From the NCBI GenBank assembly GCA_049889215.1, contig JBMHDV010000020.1, forward strand, positions 62,001-126,000: a DNA stretch of 64,000 bases, in the 5' to 3' direction. Positions 1 through 8,511 of this stretch are shown piece by piece (the first letter of the stretch is position 1; each line of letters begins with the position of its first letter). A program made the translations under genes and the position numbers. The notes under the pieces are model-generated. The model was not told the origin of the DNA and made no database searches. It saw only the letters and a list, made by a program, of their open reading frames with translations. Source of the DNA: UBA817 sp049889215. GTDB lineage: Bacteria; Margulisbacteria; Marinamargulisbacteria; UBA817.

Positions 1-72
1 GAGCTCATCGATAACATATTTGTTTTCGTAAAAAATCTCGAAAACAAATTGGATAATTTGTTATCGTCGTAA
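1..72 (+). CDS. C-terminal end of an unidentified protein (5' part outside window)
   Basis: Frame 1 is open from the first base and ends at TAA (70-72), giving 23 residues that end NLENKLDNLLSS. The stop lies 4 nt before the ATG of the next gene, the tight spacing seen in the rest of this cluster, so this is probably the tail of the preceding gene of the same operon. The residues are helix-like (alternating L/N/K/E). There is too little sequence to name a family, and a chance open frame cannot be excluded. Confidence 0.45.
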   Translation, partial: ELIDNIFVFVKNLENKLDNLLSS

Positions 73-76
73 TCTC

Positions 77-1057
77 ATGGCTATCATTAACCCATTTTTA
101 CTAGCTGGTCCAGATCAAATTGAAGCGTACCAAAAATCTAGAATTAAAGAATGGGAATCCAAAAAGAAAGAATCCCATGTGGATTTTGACCATTATTTCG
201 ATGAACTCATTGACCAGTGGAGTATCGATGATTTTAACGAAACCATGCTGGATATCGATGCATTTGATGAAGTGGGTGACTTTGAGCCTCTTCAAGCCAA
301 AGCTATCCAAAGTAAATTAAAAAACGCCAATATCTTAAACCAAAATGGCTACATCAATCTGAAACACTTAGATCAAACTCAGATCATTGATTTTTTAAAT
401 GACCTACCCTTTTTAACAGATGCGCAGAAAAAAAGCATCATCAACATACTAACGGACATCCAAAAGAATGTTCCCACTAACTTTGAGACCTTTTCAAAAA
501 CAATGTTTACTTTCTACCCCCAAAACAATCAAGGAACAATTACAGAATCACAATCAAAAGCCATTTGGGATCAATTAAATCAACATAATATTATTGATGA
601 CTATGGCGTGTTATTATACAAACCAAACAGTGATGATTTAACAACGGCAGTTTCCAAACTAACGGGTTTAACCCGCGAGCAAAAAGATCGTGTACTGGCG
701 TTATTAAATCAACACCCTGAGCTATCGTATCATAACTATATCAAAGATATTAAAAATCAAGGTGGCAGCAATGCCCTGCCAACCGCAGGCATTTATTTGC
801 CAGGTGAAGCAAATGTAAAAAAATTTACAGGCTTGTCACAAGAAGAACTGAATTACATCCGAATCATTGCTGTAATGGAATGGAATGTCATGTTAATTTC
901 TCAAAAATCAATTCATAAAAGTCGTAAAAAATCGATTAGCAAAGTTAAATCAGATAAAAAACAAACTGAAAAAGAAAACATGGAACACAACGAAAAAATA
1001 GCCGCAAAATACCGGGAAGAATTTCAGCGATCAATCAAAAAAAGCAAAAAAAAGTAG
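77..1057 (+). CDS. Hypothetical protein with an internal duplicated helical module
   Basis: The 326-residue product is not recognised. No signal peptide or membrane segment is visible, so it looks cytosolic. Residues about 72-127 and 157-212 resemble each other: both follow the plan Q-x-KAI, then an I-x-x-x-GY/GV strand-like stretch, then L-T-x-x-QK and a hydrophobic helix (IINIL / VLALL), which suggests a duplicated roughly 55-residue alpha-helical unit. The last 50 residues are very Lys-rich (ending KKSKKK). It is the first complete gene of a co-directional cluster that contains a flagellar gene, so a role near the flagellum or a related export system is possible but only inferred from position. 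Confidence 0.85.
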   Translation: MAIINPFLLAGPDQIEAYQKSRIKEWESKKKESHVDFDHYFDELIDQWSIDDFNETMLDIDAFDEVGDFEPLQAKAIQSKLKNANILNQNGYINLKHLDQTQIIDFLNDLPFLTDAQKKSIINILTDIQKNVPTNFETFSKTMFTFYPQNNQGTITESQSKAIWDQLNQHNIIDDYGVLLYKPNSDDLTTAVSKLTGLTREQKDRVLALLNQHPELSYHNYIKDIKNQGGSNALPTAGIYLPGEANVKKFTGLSQEELNYIRIIAVMEWNVMLISQKSIHKSRKKSISKVKSDKKQTEKENMEHNEKIAAKYREEFQRSIKKSKKK

Positions 1058-1067
1058 GGGGATTTAA

Positions 1068-1874
1068 ATGAACTACGACTCAAGTATTGTTGGTAGTGCC
1101 TACTCAGACACACTAACTGATCAACAAGAGCAAATTCGAAAACGTCATCAAGCCGTCTTATCTGAAATTAAATCCAAAGACCCTGAAGGGGCTAATAATG
1201 TACGCGCCAATCCAGACAAAGTCACCAAACCAGCGGCAGTGGCTCAGTCACAGGCAAATGGTATTCAACAATTTTACAAGCCCATTTTTAAATGGGAAAA
1301 AGATATTAAGGATCAATCATTTCATATTATTCCAACAGAAAAATCAGTCACTTATCGATCAGATTATCATGTAGAAAGTACATCAAATCATTTATTATCC
1401 TTACTTGGCTACAAAATTGATGTATCCCATCAAGTAGAGCAGTTTAAACAAAAACTACAAAAGTTCTTTATCGAATCCAAATCACACAACCGCTTAATTG
1501 GCAAATTTTCTGAACTTAAATTTGGAGTTATTTCGTCGCTCTTAAGCTTATTAGGAATCGAGCCAACAGACATCGAAAAATTGAAAAAAGATGCATTAAA
1601 AAAAGCCATTGAAGATAACATTAATAATTTCGAACAAAATGAATACAACTTAGAGTTATTAACCATTTTTAAAAAAGATAAAACCGACTCAGGACGAACA
1701 AAAGTATTAACAGAACTTCGAAAACAACTCATCAAACAAATGAAATTATACGGAGAACCTGATTTCTACTCAAAAACAAAGATTTATAGTATCAAACAAG
1801 AGCAAGTGTCAAAAATTCTTGGTGACCTTCTCGAAGAAAAACAAAACCTTTCATATATAAGGAACTTTCAATGA
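1068..1874 (+). CDS. Hypothetical helix-rich protein
   Basis: The 268-residue product is not recognised. The start is supported by an AGGGGG ribosome-binding site about 6 nt upstream (1057-1062). The sequence is charged and mostly helical, with a Leu-rich stretch (LLSLLGIEP, about residues 159-167) and no signal peptide, membrane span or cysteine motif. The 3' end overlaps the next gene by 4 nt (ATGA), which indicates translational coupling in the cluster 77-5093. No function is assigned. Confidence 0.85.
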   Translation: MNYDSSIVGSAYSDTLTDQQEQIRKRHQAVLSEIKSKDPEGANNVRANPDKVTKPAAVAQSQANGIQQFYKPIFKWEKDIKDQSFHIIPTEKSVTYRSDYHVESTSNHLLSLLGYKIDVSHQVEQFKQKLQKFFIESKSHNRLIGKFSELKFGVISSLLSLLGIEPTDIEKLKKDALKKAIEDNINNFEQNEYNLELLTIFKKDKTDSGRTKVLTELRKQLIKQMKLYGEPDFYSKTKIYSIKQEQVSKILGDLLEEKQNLSYIRNFQ

Positions 1875-2080
1875 CCGATATTTCAATATCAGATATTGAA
1901 CGAATATCTCATGCCGAACTCGATCGAAAAATTGAGCAAATCTCTTTTTACATTAACAGAGTACAACAACGTATGAACGCCATTAAAAATTTCTCAACTC
2001 CAATCAAAAAAACACCTCCTAAACTCCATAAAAAATTAGCAGAACAAATGGACTCGTCCACAATTAAGGTTAAAAAATGA
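1871..2080 (+). CDS. Small hypothetical protein (69 aa)
   Basis: This is a small, basic, probably helical protein. It is linked by 4-nt ATGA overlaps both to the gene before (1871-1874) and to the gene after (2077-2080), which is the best evidence that it is real. It has a heptad-like N-terminal half (ISDIERISHAELDRKIEQ) and a Lys/Pro-rich C-terminus. Small helical proteins beside secreted substrates can be chaperones, but nothing in the sequence proves that here. Confidence 0.7.
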   Translation: MTDISISDIERISHAELDRKIEQISFYINRVQQRMNAIKNFSTPIKKTPPKLHKKLAEQMDSSTIKVKK

Positions 2081-3843
2081 GCGCAGAGCATATTACCAAC
2101 CAACAACATATTCGAGATATAACAATTAAAAATGAAGGCGTTCAACTCGAAGCAATTAAACAAAGCATTATAAACGATAAACTCGACCAAAAACGAGTTC
2201 CAGGAATCGAACAAAACCCTCAAAAAGATGCCTCAACAATCCAACAACTCTTATCGCAACAATCTGAAAAAGCAAAACACCAAATTACCAAACAGTCCTA
2301 CGAAAAAATGCAAGAAAATAATGCCATTATTAACGATGGTTTAAGCGAGCAATTAGAAGATCAAATCGACAAATTTTTTAACCCCAAAAAAAACCAATTT
2401 GAAGATAATGTTAAGTTATCCGACTCAATATTAATGAAAGAAAAAGAAAAACCTGATACATTTCAACAATCCAAAACAGCCAGCATATTTGTTTCAAACA
2501 AACAAAAAAATGAAAAAGAAAAAATAGAAAACACAACCAATAGCTGGATCAATCAACCGGAAGAGAATGAAGATTCAGACTCAGTCAAATCAAATTCAAC
2601 CAATGAAGCAACCAAAACAGATACACAACCAAAACAATCTCAACCACTTGATAGCAAAGAACTAAAACAACTGGCCACCATGGTCTCTAAATACGCAATT
2701 AGCCAAGATAGTAATGTAAAACAACAAATCGAAAAACAGCAAAAGCAGTTACTTCAACAAGGGGTATCTCAAAAAAATATTAATTTTGTAACTGCAAAAG
2801 TGGGTCTTCTAATTAAAGAACATATGGTGTACGACCTTAAACAAAAACTCATCAATTACCACATGAGTAAAGGGTTCTCAAAACAAGAAATCATGCAACG
2901 ATCATTGGATTACACAAATAATGCCAATCAATTTAATGCATTAAAAGACTCTGGACGAATGAATAATGATGCCAATCAATTATTAGGAAAACTCCGTCAC
3001 CAAGCCAAACAAGACCTTGGTAATTTTTTATTCGAAGAGTCTGTTCATCAATTTACCAAACAGTCCCTTGGTCAAATCTCATTAAAAGAATTTACCGATG
3101 AATTGGTTAAATTACAAAAAGCGGCTCAATCGGCGGGAGTATCCATTTCCGAAAAAGAACTCAGCGATAAAATTTGCGCAGCCATTGACCACCTTGGATT
3201 GGGTGAATTTACCCCACCAAATCCAAATAACCAACAACAACAACAAAAAGAACCAACACGCATTATTTCTAACGAAGAAGCCCTAGATGACAAATTGCGC
3301 TACCTTTACATGATCAAAGCATTGCATCCTAGCCTGCGACATAAGATTGATGTCCACTTCAAAATGAAAAAATGCAGAAACGGAATGATCAAACTTGGCT
3401 TTTACACTGAAGAAAAAGAAGAGTTATTAAAAAAACAAGGTGAATTTTTAGCAGCGAAACAATTTACAGAAGAACTTGAGTTTATTTTCAGAGAAGAAGC
3501 CACACTTCCAAATCTAAATGGCTCAACCTATGGGGTCTTACGAAAAAAGAAAGCATTCTTTATCACTCAGTTAAGAAAAATTGAGTTCGGTCCATCACAA
3601 ACAGAATTAGAGCGAATTAAAGAATCTGCGTACCGAGACATGTACAATTTAATTAAAGAAAAAGTGATGCAACTCGAAGATATGGTCGAGATTCATCAAA
3701 ACGTGGCCTACACACGTCAATTAAAAACATACAAGGAGGTAATAAAACGAATTACAACAGATGTATTAGTAAATGATCATCAATCAAATGTTGACCAATT
3801 GACAGCACCCATCATGCGGTCCACTATAAATGAAGGGGCATAA
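2077..3843 (+). CDS. Hypothetical Gln/Lys-rich coiled-coil protein
   Basis: The 588-residue product is not recognised. The N-terminal ~190 residues are low-complexity (Q, N, K, S, T, E) and probably disordered. Residues about 195-370 and 400-580 are helical and better structured, separated by a short run of glutamines (about residues 388-392). No signal peptide or transmembrane segment is seen. A disordered Gln-rich N-terminus directly upstream of a hook/rod gene is reminiscent of hook-length proteins (FliK), but I do not see the FliK C-terminal domain, so this stays an analogy. It is coupled by ATGA to the 69-aa gene; the next gene follows after 15 nt. Confidence 0.85.
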   Translation: MSAEHITNQQHIRDITIKNEGVQLEAIKQSIINDKLDQKRVPGIEQNPQKDASTIQQLLSQQSEKAKHQITKQSYEKMQENNAIINDGLSEQLEDQIDKFFNPKKNQFEDNVKLSDSILMKEKEKPDTFQQSKTASIFVSNKQKNEKEKIENTTNSWINQPEENEDSDSVKSNSTNEATKTDTQPKQSQPLDSKELKQLATMVSKYAISQDSNVKQQIEKQQKQLLQQGVSQKNINFVTAKVGLLIKEHMVYDLKQKLINYHMSKGFSKQEIMQRSLDYTNNANQFNALKDSGRMNNDANQLLGKLRHQAKQDLGNFLFEESVHQFTKQSLGQISLKEFTDELVKLQKAAQSAGVSISEKELSDKICAAIDHLGLGEFTPPNPNNQQQQQKEPTRIISNEEALDDKLRYLYMIKALHPSLRHKIDVHFKMKKCRNGMIKLGFYTEEKEELLKKQGEFLAAKQFTEELEFIFREEATLPNLNGSTYGVLRKKKAFFITQLRKIEFGPSQTELERIKESAYRDMYNLIKEKVMQLEDMVEIHQNVAYTRQLKTYKEVIKRITTDVLVNDHQSNVDQLTAPIMRSTINEGA

Positions 3844-3858
3844 GGAAGGAAAATAACC

Positions 3859-4743
3859 ATGTTTAATGCATTACCAATGCTACAAAATTCAATCGCTGCA
3901 ACATCTCAAGCCATGACACTGTTATCGGCAGATGCTCAGGCATTTCAAACGGATGGCTACAAACAATCTAGGTACAGCTTTTCATCCATCTTTAATAGTG
4001 AAGTTCAGTCTGTTGGTGGTCGTTCTGGACGATATGGCGGCGCACACAACCAAACCATGTCTCAGGGCATTACCTTAATTCCCATGGGCTACGATATGTC
4101 ACAAGGTGGTATTAAAACTGCCAAACCATTAAACTCCGCCATTAATGGACAGGGCTTCTTTGTTTTACAAGCCGAAAACTCAAGCCAACATTTATTAACA
4201 CGTGCCAGTGATTTCATTTTTGCCGCAGATGGGAGCCTAATTGATATCTTTGGTCGAAAAGTAAAAGGCTACAAAATGGTCAATGGCAAACCTGACAAAT
4301 CAGAACTTGTGGACATTGTTCTTGATCCCAATAAATTTAATCTAGCAGATGTTGGTTTTGAAGAAAAAGGCATACTAACGACCAACTACCAAGCGCGTAA
4401 AATTGCACGAGACGACGGCACAGCCATCGAAAACTTTCCAGCTGGAGAACAAACATTCCAGTTAGCATTGGCAAATATTCCAAACCCCTCCCAAATGGAA
4501 CAAGGACAAGGCAATACATTTGTAACTACATTAAAATCAGGTAGCGTAACATTTTATGGCGTTTCAGATGAAGAGAATTTAGGAAACGTTGTCGGAGGCT
4601 CATCCGAATCATCCAACGTTAACCCGGCTGAAACAACCATTGTTGGCATCCAACTCCAACGTGGCTATAACGCAACACAGGCCGCCCTAACAATGACAAA
4701 TCGATTCCTAACACAAATCATGGAAGTTGCTGGTAAGGCATAA
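3859..4743 (+). CDS. Flagellar hook/basal-body rod family protein (FlgE/FlgF/FlgG-like)
   Basis: The 294-residue product belongs to the flagellar rod/hook family, whose members assemble outside the inner membrane into the axial structure after export through the flagellar type III apparatus. The N-terminus (residues about 1-35) has the rod signature of Ala/Ser/Gln-rich helix followed by an NTDGYKQ-like turn (here QTDGYKQSR). The core has the family motif AINGQGFFVLQ (about 95-105), followed by a strand run resembling T-R-x-x-x-F-x-x-x-x-x-G. The C-terminus (GYNATQAALTMTNRFLTQIMEVAGKA region) is the conserved amphipathic helix. The length is between FlgG (about 260) and FlgE (400 or more), so which paralogue it is remains open. 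An AAGGAAGG ribosome site precedes the ATG. It overlaps the next gene by 1 nt (TAATG). Confidence 0.85.
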   Translation: MFNALPMLQNSIAATSQAMTLLSADAQAFQTDGYKQSRYSFSSIFNSEVQSVGGRSGRYGGAHNQTMSQGITLIPMGYDMSQGGIKTAKPLNSAINGQGFFVLQAENSSQHLLTRASDFIFAADGSLIDIFGRKVKGYKMVNGKPDKSELVDIVLDPNKFNLADVGFEEKGILTTNYQARKIARDDGTAIENFPAGEQTFQLALANIPNPSQMEQGQGNTFVTTLKSGSVTFYGVSDEENLGNVVGGSSESSNVNPAETTIVGIQLQRGYNATQAALTMTNRFLTQIMEVAGKA

Positions 4744-5093
4744 TGAACACTCCAGAATTTAACTCGTTTGACGAAGCTGAAGAAACCATTAAAGACCAAG
4801 TCGTAGCCATTTGCACACAATATGCAGATGCAATTAAATCTTTACTTCCTGTTTTAAAAAAAGCAATTATTGTTCATCCAAATGATGCCAATCTATTTCA
4901 AACCGCTTATGACGAAGGAAATGACCACTTGCACAATCTTGTCCAACTAAAATTAGAACTGGCGGAATTAAGTGACTTTAATCGTGGCATCATAATGGAA
5001 TTAAGTTCAGAAGTATTAGCAAACGCAATTAAGTATTTGCATGAAACACCTGAACAGCTATCTCAAACATCACTCTTAAGCTCTGATAATTAA
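4743..5093 (+). CDS. Hypothetical protein downstream of flagellar gene (116 aa)
   Basis: This small acidic, fully helical protein starts on the ATG of a TAATG overlap with the flagellar gene, so it is translationally coupled to it. The sequence has no cysteine, signal peptide or membrane span. Its size, acidity and position would suit a dedicated export chaperone for the rod/hook-type protein, but that is inference. Its stop codon overlaps the stop of the oppositely directed gene at TTAA (5090-5093), so no terminator fits between them. Confidence 0.8.
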   Translation: MNTPEFNSFDEAEETIKDQVVAICTQYADAIKSLLPVLKKAIIVHPNDANLFQTAYDEGNDHLHNLVQLKLELAELSDFNRGIIMELSSEVLANAIKYLHETPEQLSQTSLLSSDN

Positions 5094-6757
5094 TCGTTTG
5101 AAACCAAATAATCTATAAAAACCATTGGCCCTGATTTAAACATTTCATACAATTGTTTAGGATGTGATAAATCATGCTTTAAACGTTGTATGAGAGGCTG
5201 TGAATAAGACCTATAATACCGCTGTAAAAAGTCATGCCAATGCGTTACCCATTGTAAAAATGGAAACATCAATAGTTGGGCATCCCAGTACTGAATGTCT
5301 TCAGAAATCGCAATAAATGGCGTTTGATAATTTTGCTTTACTGTAAATAGATCCCCGGCATTTAGTCCATAATCCAATTGCCGTAAAACACGCTTTAAAT
5401 GCAAAATTCGCTGATTCAATACAGATAAGGGGGCCATCTCATCTACCAAAAACATCATGGCCATGGTCACCTTATGTCTAAAGTCAGAAATATCCCAATC
5501 ATTAACTTCCATCTGGTTAAACAAAAATGAACGATGCGAATCAAGTAACTGATTAAACGAAACATCAGCGTAACGTTGCCGTACATCAACCCATTCAATT
5601 AAAATACTCAATTGGCAATTCAGATTTGGAATTAATTTGTCCTGAACCCACTCATCCAATAAACAGTTTTTATAATCAGTAATCGTAAATCGTGCAGTAG
5701 CTTTAATATAATCCATTAACACAGGCTTCGATAATCCAAACTGATTGTTAACCTCTTTTTCAGCAAGCAATGACGAAAAGTAATCCCCAACATCAGCCGT
5801 TGTATATGACGAGGAATGCAAATAACGAAATGGATAAATTTTTAAATGTAACGGCACACCAGATGAGTCAGAGTCCAACGACACTGGCACTTGATAAATT
5901 GAATCCAATTCTTGGTAATCTGTAACAACATAGCGTTGTTCATCAAAGTAAACCAAATTATTCGGCGTTAAGTTTTGATGCCGATACCCAACAGAAAACA
6001 AACGATCATTTTCAATACTGAGTTGCTCATACACGGGAGGCTTGTCCACATCAAAATCCCCAAAAGGGCTATAACTATAGCGAATATTAGATTTTGTTAA
6101 GCGAAGCACCATCCCCATATCGTAAGAAGTTTCATCCAATAAAATGGAAAAAGGAATGCAACCCAATGGCAAAACAGCTGGACAAGAAAAGTCATAATGA
6201 TGATTCAATTGCATTAACCGTTCAAACTCTTTTTCCATCGAAGATTTTAACATCCCACCGGTAATCCGTCGGTGTGTCTTTTTAGTTCCAGCTTGAGTTC
6301 GTAAATGAGTTGCTAGAAATCCCCCATCGGCTGACCCCACCCCCTTACATTCAACCATAAAAGATTGAGAGTCATAGTCAACACAAACAGGCATCCATGC
6401 GTCATCTTGCTTTAATCGATACAATAAAAGACCCGTCCGATTCATTTCTGGTTCATTCACCATTGTATGAATCAACACTGAATAAAACACCCCTTTGTAA
6501 TGAGACGATTCAAAGGTTGCATCGGAATCAGTTAAACCCACAACGCCATCATCAAAAATAGCCTTTAAGAAAGATGGGATTTGATACAATTGTGACAAAA
6601 CCAACCATTGAGATCCAACATGCCTAAATCTCAATGGCACAATTTTAGCTGCCATACGACTGCCCTGGCTTTTATCACCAAAACATCCATCTGGCGATGT
6701 TACTGAAACAATATCGTTTTTATGATTTAAATAGTAACCGAGTAATGACTGCGTCAA
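5090..6757 (-). CDS. Divergent kinase-fold protein resembling SelO/YdiU
   Basis: The 555-residue product has no confident name. Residues 133-141 (FMVECKGVG) and 164-179 (RITGGMLKSSMEKEFE) match the order and spacing of the SelO/YdiU block: beta-strand Lys in LKGAG, then R-x-x-DGRAVLRSS-x-REF carrying the helix-C Glu. Residues 260-267 (HQNLTPNN) followed by VTDYQELD (278-285, Asp280) match the SelO catalytic loop HG-x-x-NTDN and its DYG motif. SelO uses this fold to transfer AMP to proteins. Here the loop Asp of NTDN is Asn266, so activity may be altered or lost. The start is TTG, overlapping the serA stop by 4 nt (TTGA), so it is coupled to serA. The family assignment is from motif memory, not from a search. 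Confidence 0.6.
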   Translation of the reverse strand: MTQSLLGYYLNHKNDIVSVTSPDGCFGDKSQGSRMAAKIVPLRFRHVGSQWLVLSQLYQIPSFLKAIFDDGVVGLTDSDATFESSHYKGVFYSVLIHTMVNEPEMNRTGLLLYRLKQDDAWMPVCVDYDSQSFMVECKGVGSADGGFLATHLRTQAGTKKTHRRITGGMLKSSMEKEFERLMQLNHHYDFSCPAVLPLGCIPFSILLDETSYDMGMVLRLTKSNIRYSYSPFGDFDVDKPPVYEQLSIENDRLFSVGYRHQNLTPNNLVYFDEQRYVVTDYQELDSIYQVPVSLDSDSSGVPLHLKIYPFRYLHSSSYTTADVGDYFSSLLAEKEVNNQFGLSKPVLMDYIKATARFTITDYKNCLLDEWVQDKLIPNLNCQLSILIEWVDVRQRYADVSFNQLLDSHRSFLFNQMEVNDWDISDFRHKVTMAMMFLVDEMAPLSVLNQRILHLKRVLRQLDYGLNAGDLFTVKQNYQTPFIAISEDIQYWDAQLLMFPFLQWVTHWHDFLQRYYRSYSQPLIQRLKHDLSHPKQLYEMFKSGPMVFIDYLVSND

Positions 6758-7986
6758 GATGAATGAATGGGAAGCTGTCTAACACGAACAACACCATCCA
6801 CACCCAATAATTGATCAATTGTTGACTGATCTAAATCTTGATCCAAGTCAATCATATTGTAAGCAATACCTTCACGGCTCTTGTTAACCATTTCCGCAAT
6901 ATTTACACCAGCATCCGCAATAACGGACGTAATTTGTCCTATAATATTAGGTACATTACGATTAACAATGGTAACACGATACGGTGTGGATCGCTCCATT
7001 TGACTGGTTGGAAAATTAACAGAATTTACAATACTTCCATTTAGCAAAAAATCCTTCACCTGATTGGAAACCATGATGGCACAATTATCTTCTGCTTCAG
7101 CTGTAGATGCACCCAAATGAGGAATTGATATAACATTTTTTGCATCAACAAGCTTTGGGTTAGGAAAATCAGTTACGTATTTTGCCACTTTTTCTTCGTT
7201 CAAAGCTAATTTCATGGCATCTTCATCTACGAGTTCGTTTCTTGAAAAATTCAACAACACAGCGCCTTTTTTAAGCATCTGAATGCGATCTTCATTTAAA
7301 AAGCCTTTTGTCTTATCTGAAAAAGGAACGTGAACACTAATATAATCACATTCTCGAATCAAACGCTCTAAACTACCTGCACGATGCACATCACTGGATA
7401 ACTCCCATGCAGCATTAACAGAAATAAACGGATCATACCCTTGAACATCCATACCCATCGATAACCCAGCATTAGCAACCTGCAATCCAATTGCACCAAG
7501 ACCGATAACACCCAAGCGTTTGCCAGTTAACTCGCTACCTTTAAAACGTGCTTTATTTTTTTCAACCAGTTCAGGAATAGCATCCCCTTCGTTATGAATG
7601 GACTTAACATATTCAATTCCACCAACAATATCGCGAGCAGAAAGTAACATTCCAGCAATAACCAATTCCTTAACAGCATTTGCATTCGCCCCTGGCGTGT
7701 TAAACACAACAATGCCAGATTCAGTGCATGAATCAACAGGAATATTGTTTACACCAGCACCAGCTCTTCCAATCGCCTTAACTGAATTAGGGAAAGATTC
7801 CCCATGCAATTTATGACTGCGTAAAATAAAGGCATCCGCATCTGTAAGTTCTGATGCAATTTCAAAACTATCTAACGGAAATAAATCCAATCCCTTAGAT
7901 GAAACTTTGTTGTATGTACGAATACGAAATGTGTAGTCTTTATCGTTTTCTGAATTGTGGACTTTTTCTAGCACCGCGTTTTCCAT
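6754..7986 (-). CDS. serA: D-3-phosphoglycerate dehydrogenase
   Basis: This enzyme oxidises 3-phosphoglycerate to phosphohydroxypyruvate, the first step of serine synthesis. The 410-residue product has the D-2-hydroxyacid dehydrogenase fold with the NAD-binding motif GVIGLGAIGLQVA, the LNFSRNELVD segment carrying the substrate Arg, the IPHLGAST motif with the catalytic His, and a C-terminal ACT domain (NRNVPNIIGQITSVIADAGVNI) as in short SerA enzymes. The open frame extends to a GTG at 8007, but the ATG at 7986 is preferred because AAGGAG lies 10 nt upstream. This start and its ribosome site sit inside the 3' end of rpsI (47 nt overlap). The usual catalytic Glu after DFP appears replaced (DFPNPKLV). 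Confidence 0.9.
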   Translation of the reverse strand: MENAVLEKVHNSENDKDYTFRIRTYNKVSSKGLDLFPLDSFEIASELTDADAFILRSHKLHGESFPNSVKAIGRAGAGVNNIPVDSCTESGIVVFNTPGANANAVKELVIAGMLLSARDIVGGIEYVKSIHNEGDAIPELVEKNKARFKGSELTGKRLGVIGLGAIGLQVANAGLSMGMDVQGYDPFISVNAAWELSSDVHRAGSLERLIRECDYISVHVPFSDKTKGFLNEDRIQMLKKGAVLLNFSRNELVDEDAMKLALNEEKVAKYVTDFPNPKLVDAKNVISIPHLGASTAEAEDNCAIMVSNQVKDFLLNGSIVNSVNFPTSQMERSTPYRVTIVNRNVPNIIGQITSVIADAGVNIAEMVNKSREGIAYNMIDLDQDLDQSTIDQLLGVDGVVRVRQLPIHSS

Positions 7987-8509
7987 ATTTTTTACGCTCC
8001 TTTTCACGTCGATCTTGAGTTAATAAACCATATTCACGTAATGTTGGTCTAAAATCCTCACTTATTTCAAGAACAGCTCTTGATAAGCCCAACGTTGATG
8101 CTTCAGCTTGGCCAGTTAATCCACCACCAATCACATCGATTCTTACATCATACTTATCTGTCAAGTTGAGTAATGTTAAAGGTAATAATACTTTAGATAC
8201 CAAACGGTCAGAACTTAAGTGAGCCAATGGTTCTTTATGATTAATTTTAACTTTTCCTGATCCTTTGAACATCCATACTTTTGCAGTAGATTCTTTACGA
8301 CGACCTGTTGCATAAATCGCATCATCTGCAACTTTCATTGCTTGCAATTTAGCAGGTTTTGTAGCCACTGTCTTTTTTGTTTCAGATGCTTTTACTGTTG
8401 TAGCAGCTTTCTTTTTTACGACAACTTTTTTCTTAACTGCAACTTTAGCCTTAGGTGCGTCGTCTTTTTTTGTTGTTTTTTTTGTTGCTTTCTTTTTTTC
8501 AGCTGACAT
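7940..8509 (-). CDS. rpsI: 30S ribosomal protein S9 with a long basic N-terminal extension
   Basis: The S9 core begins near residue 66 (YATGRRKESTAKVWM) and ends with the conserved SPQFRKR tail that reaches toward the P-site tRNA. The first ~60 residues are a Lys/Ala/Thr/Val-rich extension (KKKATKKTTKK and similar blocks) not found in typical 130-residue S9. Its 3' end overlaps serA by 47 nt in another frame. It follows rplM by 2 nt, the conserved L13-S9 pair. Confidence 0.97.
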   Translation of the reverse strand: MSAEKKKATKKTTKKDDAPKAKVAVKKKVVVKKKAATTVKASETKKTVATKPAKLQAMKVADDAIYATGRRKESTAKVWMFKGSGKVKINHKEPLAHLSSDRLVSKVLLPLTLLNLTDKYDVRIDVIGGGLTGQAEASTLGLSRAVLEISEDFRPTLREYGLLTQDRREKERKKYGKRGARKSPQFRKR

Positions 8510-8511
8510 AA

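Noticed and set aside
2077..3843. Naming the 588-aa protein FliK (hook-length control)
   Set aside because: The low-complexity N-terminus and position are suggestive, but the characteristic C-terminal FliK domain was not seen.
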